The notes: generated by a model not told the origin, from the sequence alone. A stretch of 11,278 nt of DNA from JAWXVD01 sp044425705 (GCA_044425705.1 JAWXVD010000003.1:1-11278); one strand, 5' to 3'; shown: positions 1 through 6,835, numbered from the stretch's first letter. Translations and numbers: made by a program.

Positions 1-42
1 CTCTCTCTCTTAATCAAGACTACCATACGCTTTTTATACACA

Positions 43-85
43 AAAAGGCCACGTATCAGTTGTTATAACTGATGCGTGGCCTTTT
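43..85. terminator. Rho-independent terminator, possibly bidirectional
   Basis: Two 19-nt arms (43-61 and 67-85) pair fully apart from one G-T wobble around a 5-nt loop (62-66). The stem has a GC-rich core, GGCCACG against CGTGGCC. On the + strand the right arm ends in TTTT and is followed by a T-rich run (ctgttttgt). On the - strand the other arm ends in TTTTT. It could therefore stop transcription from either side. It most likely ends a gene lying left of the window and insulates the acyltransferase gene that starts at 141. Confidence 0.8.
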
Positions 86-140
86 CTGTTTTGTATTTTA
101 TTGCATAAAGATATTGTTCTATTAATGGAGTACTATTCTC

Positions 141-1562
141 ATGGTCTTTAGTTCGCTGCCATTTCTCTTATTATTTCTACCTATTGTTGTTCTTGGATAT
201 CATCTTTTACGTCGTTATGGCTATGAGAAATATTGTCTTCCATTTCTTTTCGTAGCATCACTGTTTTTTTATGCGTATTGGAATCCTATTTACTTGAGTA
301 TTATTCTTACATCTATGGCCGTGAATTATTATATAGGTCAATATCTTAGTGTGAATAATAGTAAACGTAAGATAGCATTCATTGCAGGATTGCTCTTTAA
401 TATATCTTTATTGGCATATTTTAAATATACAGATTTTTTAATTGCAACAGCTAATGATATATTGAGTACGAATTTTACTTTACTTCACATTATATTACCT
501 ATTGGCATTAGTTTTTATACATTCCAACAGATTGCATATTTATCAGACATCTATACTAAAAAGCATGTAGCTACAGAACAAGGCTTTTTGCATTACGGAT
601 TGTTCATTAGCTTTTTCCCACAACTCATAGCAGGACCAATTGTACATCATAAAGAAATGATGCCGCAGTTTGCTAATAGAGAAAACCAACAGATTAAATG
701 GGATAATATTTATTGGGGGCTAGTTCTTTTAGCATGCGGTCTTTTTAAAAAGGTCCTTATTGCTGACAATATTAGCCCGATTGTTGCGGAAAGTTTTGAT
801 ATACGTGAGTCGCTAACTTTTATGGAAGCACTTTTCGGAAGCCTTGCCTATACATTACAACTCTATTTTGACTTTTCAGGCTATAGTGATATGGCCGTAG
901 GTATTGGTCTTTTCTTTAATATACATCTACCATTCAATTTCTTCTCGCCTTATAAAGCTCAGAATATTCAGGATTTTTGGCGTCGCTGGCATATTACCTT
1001 GTCGCGTTGGCTTCGTGAATACCTCTATATCCCTCTCGGTGGCAATCGAAGTGGTAGCGGACGAACGCTAGCTAATCTTTTTCTGACATTCTTAGTTGGT
1101 GGTATCTGGCATGGTGCCGCGTGGACATTCGTCGCATGGGGGGCCTTACATGGCCTTGCGGTTGTCGTTCATCGACTATGGACGAAATCCGGCAGGGCAT
1201 TGCATGTAGTGCCTGCTGTGATTCTGACTTTTCTTTTTGTCAACTTTACGTGGATTTTCTTCCGAGCACCAGATTTTGATAGAGTCGGTGTTTTTCTTGA
1301 TGCATTTCTAGGACAAAATGGTTTTTGGCTTCATCGTGATTTTATGCGTGTAGTCAACTATAAAGGACTTATAACTGTTATAGTTTCTTTTATTGCATGC
1401 TTTACCTTGCAAAGTAGTAAAGAATTTTATGAAAAAAAGGAGCCTAGTTGTTATCTTAGTATCGGAATTACTTCTATTTTTTTAGCTATATTATATTATC
1501 TTTTTTCTTTATGGTGCTTTTATCCTGAAATCGAACCTGACTTTATTTATTTTCAATTTTAA
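141..1562 (+). CDS. MBOAT-family O-acyltransferase (AlgI/DltB type)
   Basis: A polytopic membrane enzyme of 473 residues, the usual size for AlgI-type MBOAT proteins. The family moves acyl groups, mostly acetyl, across the cytoplasmic membrane onto a polysaccharide, usually with an SGNH-like partner. The start MVFSSLPFLLLFLP is typical of AlgI proteins. Family signatures are PIGISFYTFQQ (about 120-130), FPQLIAGPIV (159-168), DFWRRWHITLSRWLREYLYIPLGG (278-301) and GGIWHGAAWTF (320-330). His324 in the last is the expected catalytic histidine, and His284 is the second conserved one. Hydrophobic segments run from end to end. ATG 141 follows GGAG (127-130) at a 10-nt spacing. An SGNH-like gene follows 11 nt after the stop, so the two probably form an operon. 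No convincing promoter is visible between the terminator at 43-85 and this gene. The acyl acceptor cannot be read from the sequence. Confidence 0.93.
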   Translation: MVFSSLPFLLLFLPIVVLGYHLLRRYGYEKYCLPFLFVASLFFYAYWNPIYLSIILTSMAVNYYIGQYLSVNNSKRKIAFIAGLLFNISLLAYFKYTDFLIATANDILSTNFTLLHIILPIGISFYTFQQIAYLSDIYTKKHVATEQGFLHYGLFISFFPQLIAGPIVHHKEMMPQFANRENQQIKWDNIYWGLVLLACGLFKKVLIADNISPIVAESFDIRESLTFMEALFGSLAYTLQLYFDFSGYSDMAVGIGLFFNIHLPFNFFSPYKAQNIQDFWRRWHITLSRWLREYLYIPLGGNRSGSGRTLANLFLTFLVGGIWHGAAWTFVAWGALHGLAVVVHRLWTKSGRALHVVPAVILTFLFVNFTWIFFRAPDFDRVGVFLDAFLGQNGFWLHRDFMRVVNYKGLITVIVSFIACFTLQSSKEFYEKKEPSCYLSIGITSIFLAILYYLFSLWCFYPEIEPDFIYFQF

Positions 1563-1564
1563 GT

Positions 1565-1568
1565 GGAG
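1565..1568 (+). promoter_or_regulatory. Ribosome binding site that sets the SGNH-like start
   Basis: GGAG lies 5 nt upstream of ATG 1574. An in-frame GTG at 1568 would overlap this site and have no Shine-Dalgarno sequence of its own, so ATG 1574 is the better start. Confidence 0.7.
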
Positions 1569-1573
1569 TGAAT

Positions 1574-2695
1574 ATGTTTGATTATAAAAAACATACAAAA
1601 AGGATGATTTTTTTTATTTCTGCTTTGCTATCATCTGCTTTTACAATATGGATTTTTTCTTTGTATTTTGTTTTTTTTGAAAAACCGTTATTTATTCCTG
1701 CAGATTATAAAGCAGATGGGCAAATTAAAGTGAAAGAATTTAATATTCAACAAAGAGTTGAAGGGGTAAAAAGTATTATTATAATTAGTGGATCAAATGC
1801 TTTATTCAGTATGTATTCACCAGTTCTTGAAGAAAAAACAGGCTATAAAGTATATAATCTTAGTGTTTCTTCAATGTTACCTCTATGTTTATATATTTAT
1901 TTTGCAGAAAAATATGCTCAAAATGGTGATATTATTATATCCCCTCTTGAATATCCTTTCTATACGGAAAAAGATAAACTTACACCTAGTGCCTATGCCT
2001 GTTTTTCAACTTGGGCAATGCAATACACTTCCGTATTGCCTCTAAAGTGGCAAAAAGAACTTTCTAGGCGGAATATTCTTACATATTGGCAACGTTTACC
2101 CAATTTTTTTAAACAAATCCCAATTACGAAAGCAGAAGTAATAGTTCCGCGTGCGATGAATAGTTCACTACTTGCTACAGAGGATAGTCAAATTAATCGT
2201 TATGGAGAAATTTTAGAAGATAAAAAGCCGACAAAAAGTAATTTTGACTCCTATTACTTTGAAAAGAAACCAGCTTCTGAACACTTTAAAGAAGAAATTA
2301 CTGCATTTCGAGACAAACTTGCGGCTAAAGGAGTATCTTTATATGTAACATTCCCCGTATCTGAAAAACAAAGTCGCTTTAACACTGATATGTCAGAAAC
2401 GCAGGAAAAACTACAATATTATCGTAAGCAAATAGAACAGTGTGGGATTAATTTTTTTGGTACAGACTCCTTTTATAATTTTGAAAATAAATATTTTTTT
2501 AATTCAGTCTATCACCTCAACGCAACTGGAGCCATTTTACGTTCTCTTTTGCTTGCAGAGGATATAAATACCTATGTCCTTGGTAAAGAGTCTTCCTATG
2601 ATTTATCTTCACCAGAGTCGCGCAAATCTTTTTTTAAGCAACAAGAGCAAGAGGCTTTGCGAATCATAAAAAAATTACGGGAAGAACAAAAATAA
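1574..2695 (+). CDS. Membrane-anchored SGNH-like protein, MBOAT partner
   Basis: A 373-residue protein with one N-terminal membrane segment (about residues 10-37) and an otherwise soluble, probably extracytoplasmic body. The block ISGSNALFSM (about 72-81), followed by LEEKTGYKVYNLSVSS, matches the 'GSN...LE...G..VYNLS' opening of SGNH/GDSL-like proteins that work with MBOAT acyltransferases (DltD, AlgJ/AlgX and relatives). Ser74 is the candidate nucleophile. Near the C-terminus, YHLNATGA (313-320) holds His314, the candidate catalytic histidine. The residues just before it (FNSV) lack the aspartate usually seen in this area, so the triad is not certain. The inferred role is to pass the acyl group from the MBOAT protein to the glycan outside the membrane. 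It directly follows the MBOAT gene. Its TAA shares one base with the ATG of a helicase remnant, and no terminator is seen after it. Confidence 0.8.
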   Translation: MFDYKKHTKRMIFFISALLSSAFTIWIFSLYFVFFEKPLFIPADYKADGQIKVKEFNIQQRVEGVKSIIIISGSNALFSMYSPVLEEKTGYKVYNLSVSSMLPLCLYIYFAEKYAQNGDIIISPLEYPFYTEKDKLTPSAYACFSTWAMQYTSVLPLKWQKELSRRNILTYWQRLPNFFKQIPITKAEVIVPRAMNSSLLATEDSQINRYGEILEDKKPTKSNFDSYYFEKKPASEHFKEEITAFRDKLAAKGVSLYVTFPVSEKQSRFNTDMSETQEKLQYYRKQIEQCGINFFGTDSFYNFENKYFFNSVYHLNATGAILRSLLLAEDINTYVLGKESSYDLSSPESRKSFFKQQEQEALRIIKKLREEQK

Positions 2696-2800
2696 TGGGG
2701 GCTACACCAAAGAGGGGCCCTCGCGAAGTGGAACTCGTGGTGCTAAAGAACCGTAATGGCCGCGTCGGTGGCAAGGTGGATTTCCAGTATTATCTGTTGT

Positions 2801-3643
2801 TTAACTACTTTCGTGAGGTGGGGTAATGCCCCCGATGCCCATATTAGGCCTTTCATTATTATAAGACCATAGCCATCGTGTGGCAAAATCTTGCACCTCT
2901 TTAATATTTTCGAAGAGGTATTGGTTCAGCCAGTCGTAGCGAACAGTGCGGTTATATCGCTCCACATAGGCATTTTGTTGAGGATTACCTGGTTGGATAT
3001 GTTTAATATCTATTCCTTCCCTAGCGGCCCATATCAGCAGTTTTTTTACTGATATATTCAGGGCCGTTGTCGCAACGAATAGACTTCGGTTTACCTCGCC
3101 ACGTAATAATTTGCTCTAAGCTACGGATTACGCGCTTTGCTGGCCCAGTAGATAAAGAAAAATCCACGTCAATGGTAAGTCCTTCACGATTAAAATCATC
3201 AATTACGTTGAAAAGACGGATTGCGCGACCATCTTGAAGTTGATCATGCATGAAGTCCATCGACCACGATTCATTCATCCCCAGAGGTACTGCAAGAGCT
3301 TGTGGTTCTTAGTGAACAATACGCTTTCTAGGCTTAATCCGCAGGTTCAGCTCTAGTTCGCAATATATGCGATAAACACGCTTATGATTCCAAAAAAATC
3401 TTTTACATTTCGAAGGTATAAAAAGCACAATCCAAAACCCCAGTTCTGCTTTTTTTGCGTCAAGTGAACAAACCATTTTGCAATCAATGTGTTTTCATCT
3501 GAGAGTTTGGCCTTATAGCGGTAGCATGAAGGGCTAATACCAAATGCCATGCATGCTTGCCGAATATTTAGCTTTTTATCCTGAACAGCTTTCTTCGCCA
3601 TCTCGCGCTTCTTGTCAGTAGGCTGAGATGGCTTTACCAGTTT
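2801..3643 (-). pseudogene. IS3-family orfB (DDE transposase domain), multiply broken
   Basis: This is the catalytic half of an IS3 transposase in four pieces. The first piece (from about 3643, with an internal ATG at 3601) has MAKKAVQDKKLNIRQACMAF and NWGFGLCFLYLRNVKDF. A 7-nt run at 3392-3398, one base short, then shifts the frame. The next piece restores WNHKRVYRIYCELELNLRIK and meets a nonsense TAA at 3309-3311. Then come NESWSMDFMHDQL, with the first catalytic Asp, and IRCDNGPEYIS, with the second. A 7-nt run at 3041-3047, one base long, shifts the frame again. The last piece has NPQQNAYVERYNRTVRYDW, whose Glu completes the DDE triad. The frame runs through the terminal repeat and stops at 2801-2803 in flanking DNA. 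Confidence 0.85.
2819..2834 (+). repeat. IS terminal inverted repeat (orfB end)
   Basis: TGGGGTAATGCCCCCG matches the reverse complement of the other end at 15 of 16 positions. Its TAA closes the helicase remnant on the + strand. On the - strand the same bases encode Gly-Ile-Thr-Pro within orfB. Confidence 0.8.
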
Positions 3644-3911
3644 TTATCAAGTGCCTCACGCAAAACTTCTGCCTGCATTTGGACGTCAACATACATTTTT
3701 TTGAGCTGGCGATTCTCTTGTTCGAGCTCTTTCATGTGAGTCATCCCATCATTGATTAGGACACGTCCATGCCGCCATACTTCGCTCGCCACTTATAAAA
3801 CGTAGCAGAACTCATCCCATGCTCTCGGCACAAGTCGGGAACTGAAACACCATTATCGGCTTGCTTTAAAATTGCCAAGATTTGGCTGTCGGTGTAGCGG
3901 GACTTTTTCAT
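3634..3911 (-). pseudogene. IS3-family orfA (transposase N-terminal part), frameshifted
   Basis: The frame opens at ATG 3911 with MKKSRYTDSQILAILKQAD, followed by a helix-turn-helix region (SVPDLCREHGMSSATFYKWRAKYGGMD). This is the DNA-binding part of IS3 OrfA. It ends early at TAA 3756-3758 after 51 codons. Adding one base near 3759 restores LINDGMTHMKELEQENRQLKK, the leucine-zipper coiled coil expected next, and the frame then runs to TAA 3634-3636. A single-base deletion therefore explains the break. GGAG upstream of the start (about 3918-3921) serves as ribosome binding site. Confidence 0.85.
3641..3645 (-). promoter_or_regulatory. Likely -1 translational frameshift site between orfA and orfB
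   Basis: A run of five A bases on the - strand lies where the orfA frame reads Asp-Lys-Asn-Trp-stop. A -1 slip here gives Asp-Lys-Lys-Leu-Val-Lys-Pro and enters the orfB frame, as is usual for IS3 elements making OrfAB. It is now a relic, because both frames are broken elsewhere. Confidence 0.55.
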
Positions 3912-3969
3912 GTAGGATCTCCTTCGCTGAGTTTACGAGAAAATTCTACTTTTCAGAAGCACTTTTTAA

Positions 3970-3985
3970 CGGGGGGATTACCCCA
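3970..3985 (-). repeat. IS terminal inverted repeat (orfA end)
   Basis: Read on the - strand this is TGGGGTAATCCCCCCG, differing from the other terminal repeat at one position. It lies 58 nt upstream of the orfA start codon. Confidence 0.8.
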
Positions 3986-4079
3986 AAAGAGGGAAAACCG
4001 TACTTTGAATTAGATGTTTTTGAGTGGCTGGACTGACAACTTCCTTGACATTGACCTCCATTGCTTTAGTAAAGATAGG

Positions 4080-5903
4080 CTAGATTTTTCCATATAATTT
4101 TTCATACTTTGGTAAACACCACTCTGCGAGTTTCTTAGATTGTTTATAGAAAAATAACATCCAGTCACGACTACTTTCGTTAATGCTTTCTTTGTATAGT
4201 GCCCATCCAACATAATACCAGTTATGTATTGCAGCGTAGGCCATCCAATGAAGGTGCTCTATATTTGTTACAGGTCTTCCAAAATAAGCTTCTAAAATGT
4301 CAAGAATTTTAGGGTCATCTACTTCATATTCAAGGCCAGCAATTACTCGGCCAAAATCGTACCCAGGGTCATTATATCCAGCAAACTCCCAATCAATTAT
4401 GTCTAATGTACTATCTGTCATAAGAATATTATCAATATTAATATCATTATGACACATTGTGTGTTGGATACCGTCTTTTTCAGCATAGCTGTGTAGCTTT
4501 TTCATCATCTTCCACTCTTTTTCGAATATATGGAAAAGATTTCCTTTTATCTTGGAAGCCTCCTTAAATAGTCTTTCGCATTCATATATTGGGTCATAAT
4601 TGTACTCTTCTAAATTTTGAATATCGTGGCTTGATAAATGAAAAGCACGAATTTTTTTGGCTACGCGCTTCATGAGCTCGATATCGGTATAATATAAACC
4701 ATATAAATTCGTACAATTTTCTCTGAATTTTGAAATTTTAATCCCACTTTCATCTATATATACATAGGTATCATCTGCATGTGCCTTCGCAGCAAGTGTT
4801 TGTGCAAGGCATTCATTTTTTCTATAAATGAAAAAGGAACTACTGTCCCCAGGGTATCTGAATATGTATCTTTTGTTATGAACAACAAAAGTAAATAAAA
4901 TATTTGTAAGTCCTTTTTCAAGAACAACAATATCATGAATTTCTTGCTCAGTACAATTCAGTACTTCACAAATTTTATTGTTGATGCGCGTACTTACATT
5001 CCCAAGAAATAAGCCCTCGATATTTTGTATTTGTTGAATTTCATCAAATTCAAAAATCATGTCAGCAGGATATATTTGGGCATAGATATCTAGATTATTA
5101 ATATGTTTAGAAATAAATTCTTCCCAGAACATGGCTGACACTCTAAAGTCTTCAATTTCTTCATCAAGGTATTTTTTCAGTCTGGATGCAAAAGAAGGGT
5201 TGATATATGCATGTCCATAGAGACATTCTCCAGACTTAGCCCCGCTATATACCTTAAGGATTCTCCCATCTTCATTCTTTTTTACTAACAACTCATTGTG
5301 TGCATCTTCTTTGTAAACCGTAGCGTGATACGAGCTAAACTCATATAAAGAAAAAGGATTTGTTTCAAAGTAGTTATCACAGTTACATATATATGTACTA
5401 GAGAGTTTATGTTTTGCAATATATAGTGAATAAATGTTATTCTTTTTAATATTTGGATTAACTTCAAGGTTAACACCCCATTTATCTTGCAAAAAGAAAT
5501 ATAGTTCCTGTTTATACGCTATAACAACCGTAATATCACTGATACCCACCTCTTGAAGTTGTCTAATCTGGCGTTCAATTAAAGTTTCACCGTTTTTCAT
5601 GAAGAGGCCTTTTGGCATAGAGTAAACAGACTTTGCATTGATGTCAGCCCCTCCTGCAGCCAAAATAATAGCACTTTTGACTTTAAGAGGCTCAATTTCC
5701 TGTAATCCTGTTTGGGTAACTCTTCCTTTTTCCGTGATATAGTTTTTAAGGATTAATCGAGATAAGAGGTTGCTTGTTTTTTCTTTTGATTCTAATAGGC
5801 TAGAGTGTATGTTTTTAAAAATATGAGATAACTTTTCTTGTTTATTTTGGATTTGGTTTTTTAATAAAATTTGTATGATTTTAAACTCTTTATAAGTTAA
5901 CAT
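4080..5903 (-). CDS. Fused winged-helix / phosphocholine cytidylyltransferase / choline kinase (LicC-LicA type)
   Basis: A 607-residue protein with three parts. Residues 1-70 look like a small winged-helix domain (MLTYKEFKIIQILL to ITEKGRVTQTGLQEIEP). Residues 75-300 are a LicC-like nucleotidyltransferase: AIILAAGG, MPKGLFMKNGETLIERQI (96-113), NNIYSLY, ICNCDNYFETNPF (172-184). Residues 305-607 are a LicA-like choline kinase with KGLTN (330-334), the Brenner motif CHNDINIDN (484-492; Asp487 catalytic) and IDWEFAGYNDPGYDFG (503-518). The enzyme would phosphorylate choline or a similar amino alcohol and convert it to the CDP form in the cytoplasm, for LicD. The usual GxGTR glycine/arginine loop is replaced by GGADINAKSVYSMPK, so the exact substrate is open. 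ATG 5903 has AGGAGG at a 6-nt spacing inside the end of the upstream gene. It is the last gene of the operon, with no terminator visible after it. Confidence 0.9.
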   Translation of the reverse strand: MLTYKEFKIIQILLKNQIQNKQEKLSHIFKNIHSSLLESKEKTSNLLSRLILKNYITEKGRVTQTGLQEIEPLKVKSAIILAAGGADINAKSVYSMPKGLFMKNGETLIERQIRQLQEVGISDITVVIAYKQELYFFLQDKWGVNLEVNPNIKKNNIYSLYIAKHKLSSTYICNCDNYFETNPFSLYEFSSYHATVYKEDAHNELLVKKNEDGRILKVYSGAKSGECLYGHAYINPSFASRLKKYLDEEIEDFRVSAMFWEEFISKHINNLDIYAQIYPADMIFEFDEIQQIQNIEGLFLGNVSTRINNKICEVLNCTEQEIHDIVVLEKGLTNILFTFVVHNKRYIFRYPGDSSSFFIYRKNECLAQTLAAKAHADDTYVYIDESGIKISKFRENCTNLYGLYYTDIELMKRVAKKIRAFHLSSHDIQNLEEYNYDPIYECERLFKEASKIKGNLFHIFEKEWKMMKKLHSYAEKDGIQHTMCHNDINIDNILMTDSTLDIIDWEFAGYNDPGYDFGRVIAGLEYEVDDPKILDILEAYFGRPVTNIEHLHWMAYAAIHNWYYVGWALYKESINESSRDWMLFFYKQSKKLAEWCLPKYEKLYGKI

Positions 5904-5905
5904 AG

Positions 5906-6622
5906 TTAGCCTCCTTTTTTTACTTCTTTTAGTAGTAAAAATCCTTCAAAAAGATCTAAGTCACTTTTTTGGGTGATTTTTACTTGTGAGGCGGTAGATT
6001 GGGAAAACCAAAGTTTTTTACCTAAAGCAAGATAAAGTGATGTAGTATGAGGTTCTACTACATCTAATAAGTTTTTTTGGATGATCTCACTATACACGTT
6101 ACACAGTTCACCAAACTTAAATGTCCATGGGTTTGCAAATCCTTTTAGGGTTTCGCGTGTAATATTTTGTGAACTTGAGTATTCATCATCTTTAATACAG
6201 GTGCATAAGTCTATATCTTTTGTAGCAATTGCATTTCCATGAAGTTTACAAACTCGAATAGAATCGTTAATATCTTCTTGTGGTGTCATTGGTGCAACAC
6301 CAAAAGATATAACTACTATATCTTCATTGTTTATTACACCTTTAAGATTAAATATTCCGTTCATAGCTGATTCTTGGAACGTAGCTCCTCCAAGACATAG
6401 CCATCGAAGTTTCGAAATAGAATATTTTTCACAAATATTTTTTATATCTTGGACCCAATCTTTATGGCAAACAATCTCTATTGCATCAATATTGTTATTT
6501 TTTTCAAAAATCTCTAGAGTGTATGCAAGAATGGGCTTACCTTTTATTTCAATAAATTGCTTTGGTACGTTTGCTCCAACTCTAGTGCCAGTTCCTCCAG
6601 CTAATACTATAGCAATGTTCAT
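5906..6622 (-). CDS. IspD/TarI-like cytidylyltransferase, variant active site
   Basis: A 238-residue protein of the IspD/TarI family, which joins CTP to a phosphorylated alcohol. The N-terminus IVLAGGTGTRVGANVPKQF carries the CTP-binding loop with Arg14 and Lys21. VKITQKSDL (214-222) is the C-terminal conserved block with Lys215. Length and order fit IspD (about 230 residues). The middle DAARP motif, which holds substrate- and metal-contacting residues in true IspD, reads ISFGVAP here (105-111), so the Asp and Arg are missing. This argues against the MEP-pathway reaction and for a side-branch enzyme acting on another alcohol phosphate for surface decoration. ATG 6622 has AAGGA at 6 nt. The gene sits between licD and the LicC/LicA fusion. 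The product is not known, and ribitol, glycerol or an amino alcohol are guesses. A regulatory or inactive role is also possible. Confidence 0.8.
   Translation of the reverse strand: MNIAIVLAGGTGTRVGANVPKQFIEIKGKPILAYTLEIFEKNNNIDAIEIVCHKDWVQDIKNICEKYSISKLRWLCLGGATFQESAMNGIFNLKGVINNEDIVVISFGVAPMTPQEDINDSIRVCKLHGNAIATKDIDLCTCIKDDEYSSSQNITRETLKGFANPWTFKFGELCNVYSEIIQKNLLDVVEPHTTSLYLALGKKLWFSQSTASQVKITQKSDLDLFEGFLLLKEVKKGG
5910..5915 (-). promoter_or_regulatory. Strong ribosome binding site overlapping the upstream gene's end
   Basis: AGGAGG on the - strand lies within the last codons of the cytidylyltransferase gene (…Gly-Gly-stop), 6 nt before ATG 5903. Only two bases separate that stop codon from this ATG, so translation of the two genes is probably coupled. 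A run of seven A bases directly precedes the site. Confidence 0.8.
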
Positions 6623-6683
6623 TACTCATCCTTTTGAGCTATCTTTTTTACAGATAATATTCGTTTTGGTGTGGAGTAGAATA

Positions 6684-6835
6684 TTAAGGAAATACTGATT
6701 TAATATCTTTTTGCCCCCTAGCCTCGTCATCCTCTTTTTCGAAAGCCTTATGTATGTCTATATATACTGCGGCTTTCTAAAAATTGGTCTTCTTCACTAG
6801 GGAAGAAAAATTCTATTAAATCAGTACTTCCTTAA
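6684..6835. mobile_element. Candidate MITE: 144-bp near-palindrome flanked by TTAA
   Basis: The sequence GGAARTACTGATTTAAT at 6688-6704 returns as its reverse complement at 6815-6831 with one mismatch, and each copy is flanked by TTAA (6684-6687 and 6832-6835). The inner halves also mirror each other loosely (shared CTAG, T-runs and GAAAGCC/GGCTTTC at 6741-6747 and 6771-6777), so the whole unit folds as arms of about 64 nt around a 23-nt loop. There is no reading frame inside of any size. It lies exactly at the 3' end of licD and its left flank supplies the licD stop codon. These traits fit a non-autonomous miniature inverted-repeat element. An alternative reading is a boundary at 6683-6835 with a GAAT duplication. 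A large operon-internal RNA hairpin is also possible. Confidence 0.65.

Larger units (their letters stand above)
2819..3985 (-). mobile_element. Degenerate IS3-family insertion sequence
   Basis: A 1167-bp element with 16-bp terminal inverted repeats (one mismatch) and two overlapping transposase frames, orfA and orfB, read leftwards. The size and layout match the IS3 family. Four inactivating changes are visible, so it cannot make its own transposase. There is no exact target duplication next to the repeats. GAGG occurs immediately left (2815-2818) and three bases beyond the right repeat (3989-3992), so the true right end may include three extra A bases. The subgroup was not assigned. Confidence 0.88.
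2695..4036 (+). pseudogene. DnaB-like helicase C-terminal remnant, split by an IS
   Basis: Reading from ATG 2695, the frame gives TPKRGPREVELVVLKNRNG, then VDFQYYLLFNYFRE, and stops at 2824-2826 inside the IS end (43 codons). The ELVVLKNRNG block and the following F-x-YY..FNYF resemble the last strand region of DnaB-type replicative helicases, especially phage-like ones. The N-terminal part and the Walker motifs are absent, so this is a tail only. If the left side is joined at GAGG (2815-2818) to the sequence after GAGG on the right (3989-3992), the frame continues as FREGKPYFELDVFEWLD and stops at TGA 4034-4036. The gene was therefore already partial, or was cut later, and an IS landed in its last codons. 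The piece is richer in GC than the gene before it, and the junction at 2695 is abrupt. Only a 43-nt tract (4037-4079), with nothing recognisable in it, separates it from the licCA-type gene. Confidence 0.55.

Noticed and set aside
1..10. CT dinucleotide run, a possible phase-variation repeat.
   Set aside because: Only five units are visible at the window edge, and no reading frame can be tied to it.
1568..2695. SGNH-like gene starting at GTG 1568.
   Set aside because: The GTG overlaps the GGAG that best serves ATG 1574, so it would have no ribosome site.
3978..4061. A 27-residue - strand frame beginning MEVNVKEVVSPATQK and ending in the IS repeat.
   Set aside because: It has no ribosome site, runs antisense to the rejoined helicase tail over most of its length, and resembles no family that I recognise.
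4044..4073. TTGACA and TAAAGAT resembling a + strand promoter.
   Set aside because: The spacer is about 19 bases, the -10 box is poor, and no + strand gene follows.
4080..5903. Search for tetranucleotide repeats near the licA-type gene, as in Haemophilus phase variation.
   Set aside because: No such repeat is present at the start of the gene or inside it.
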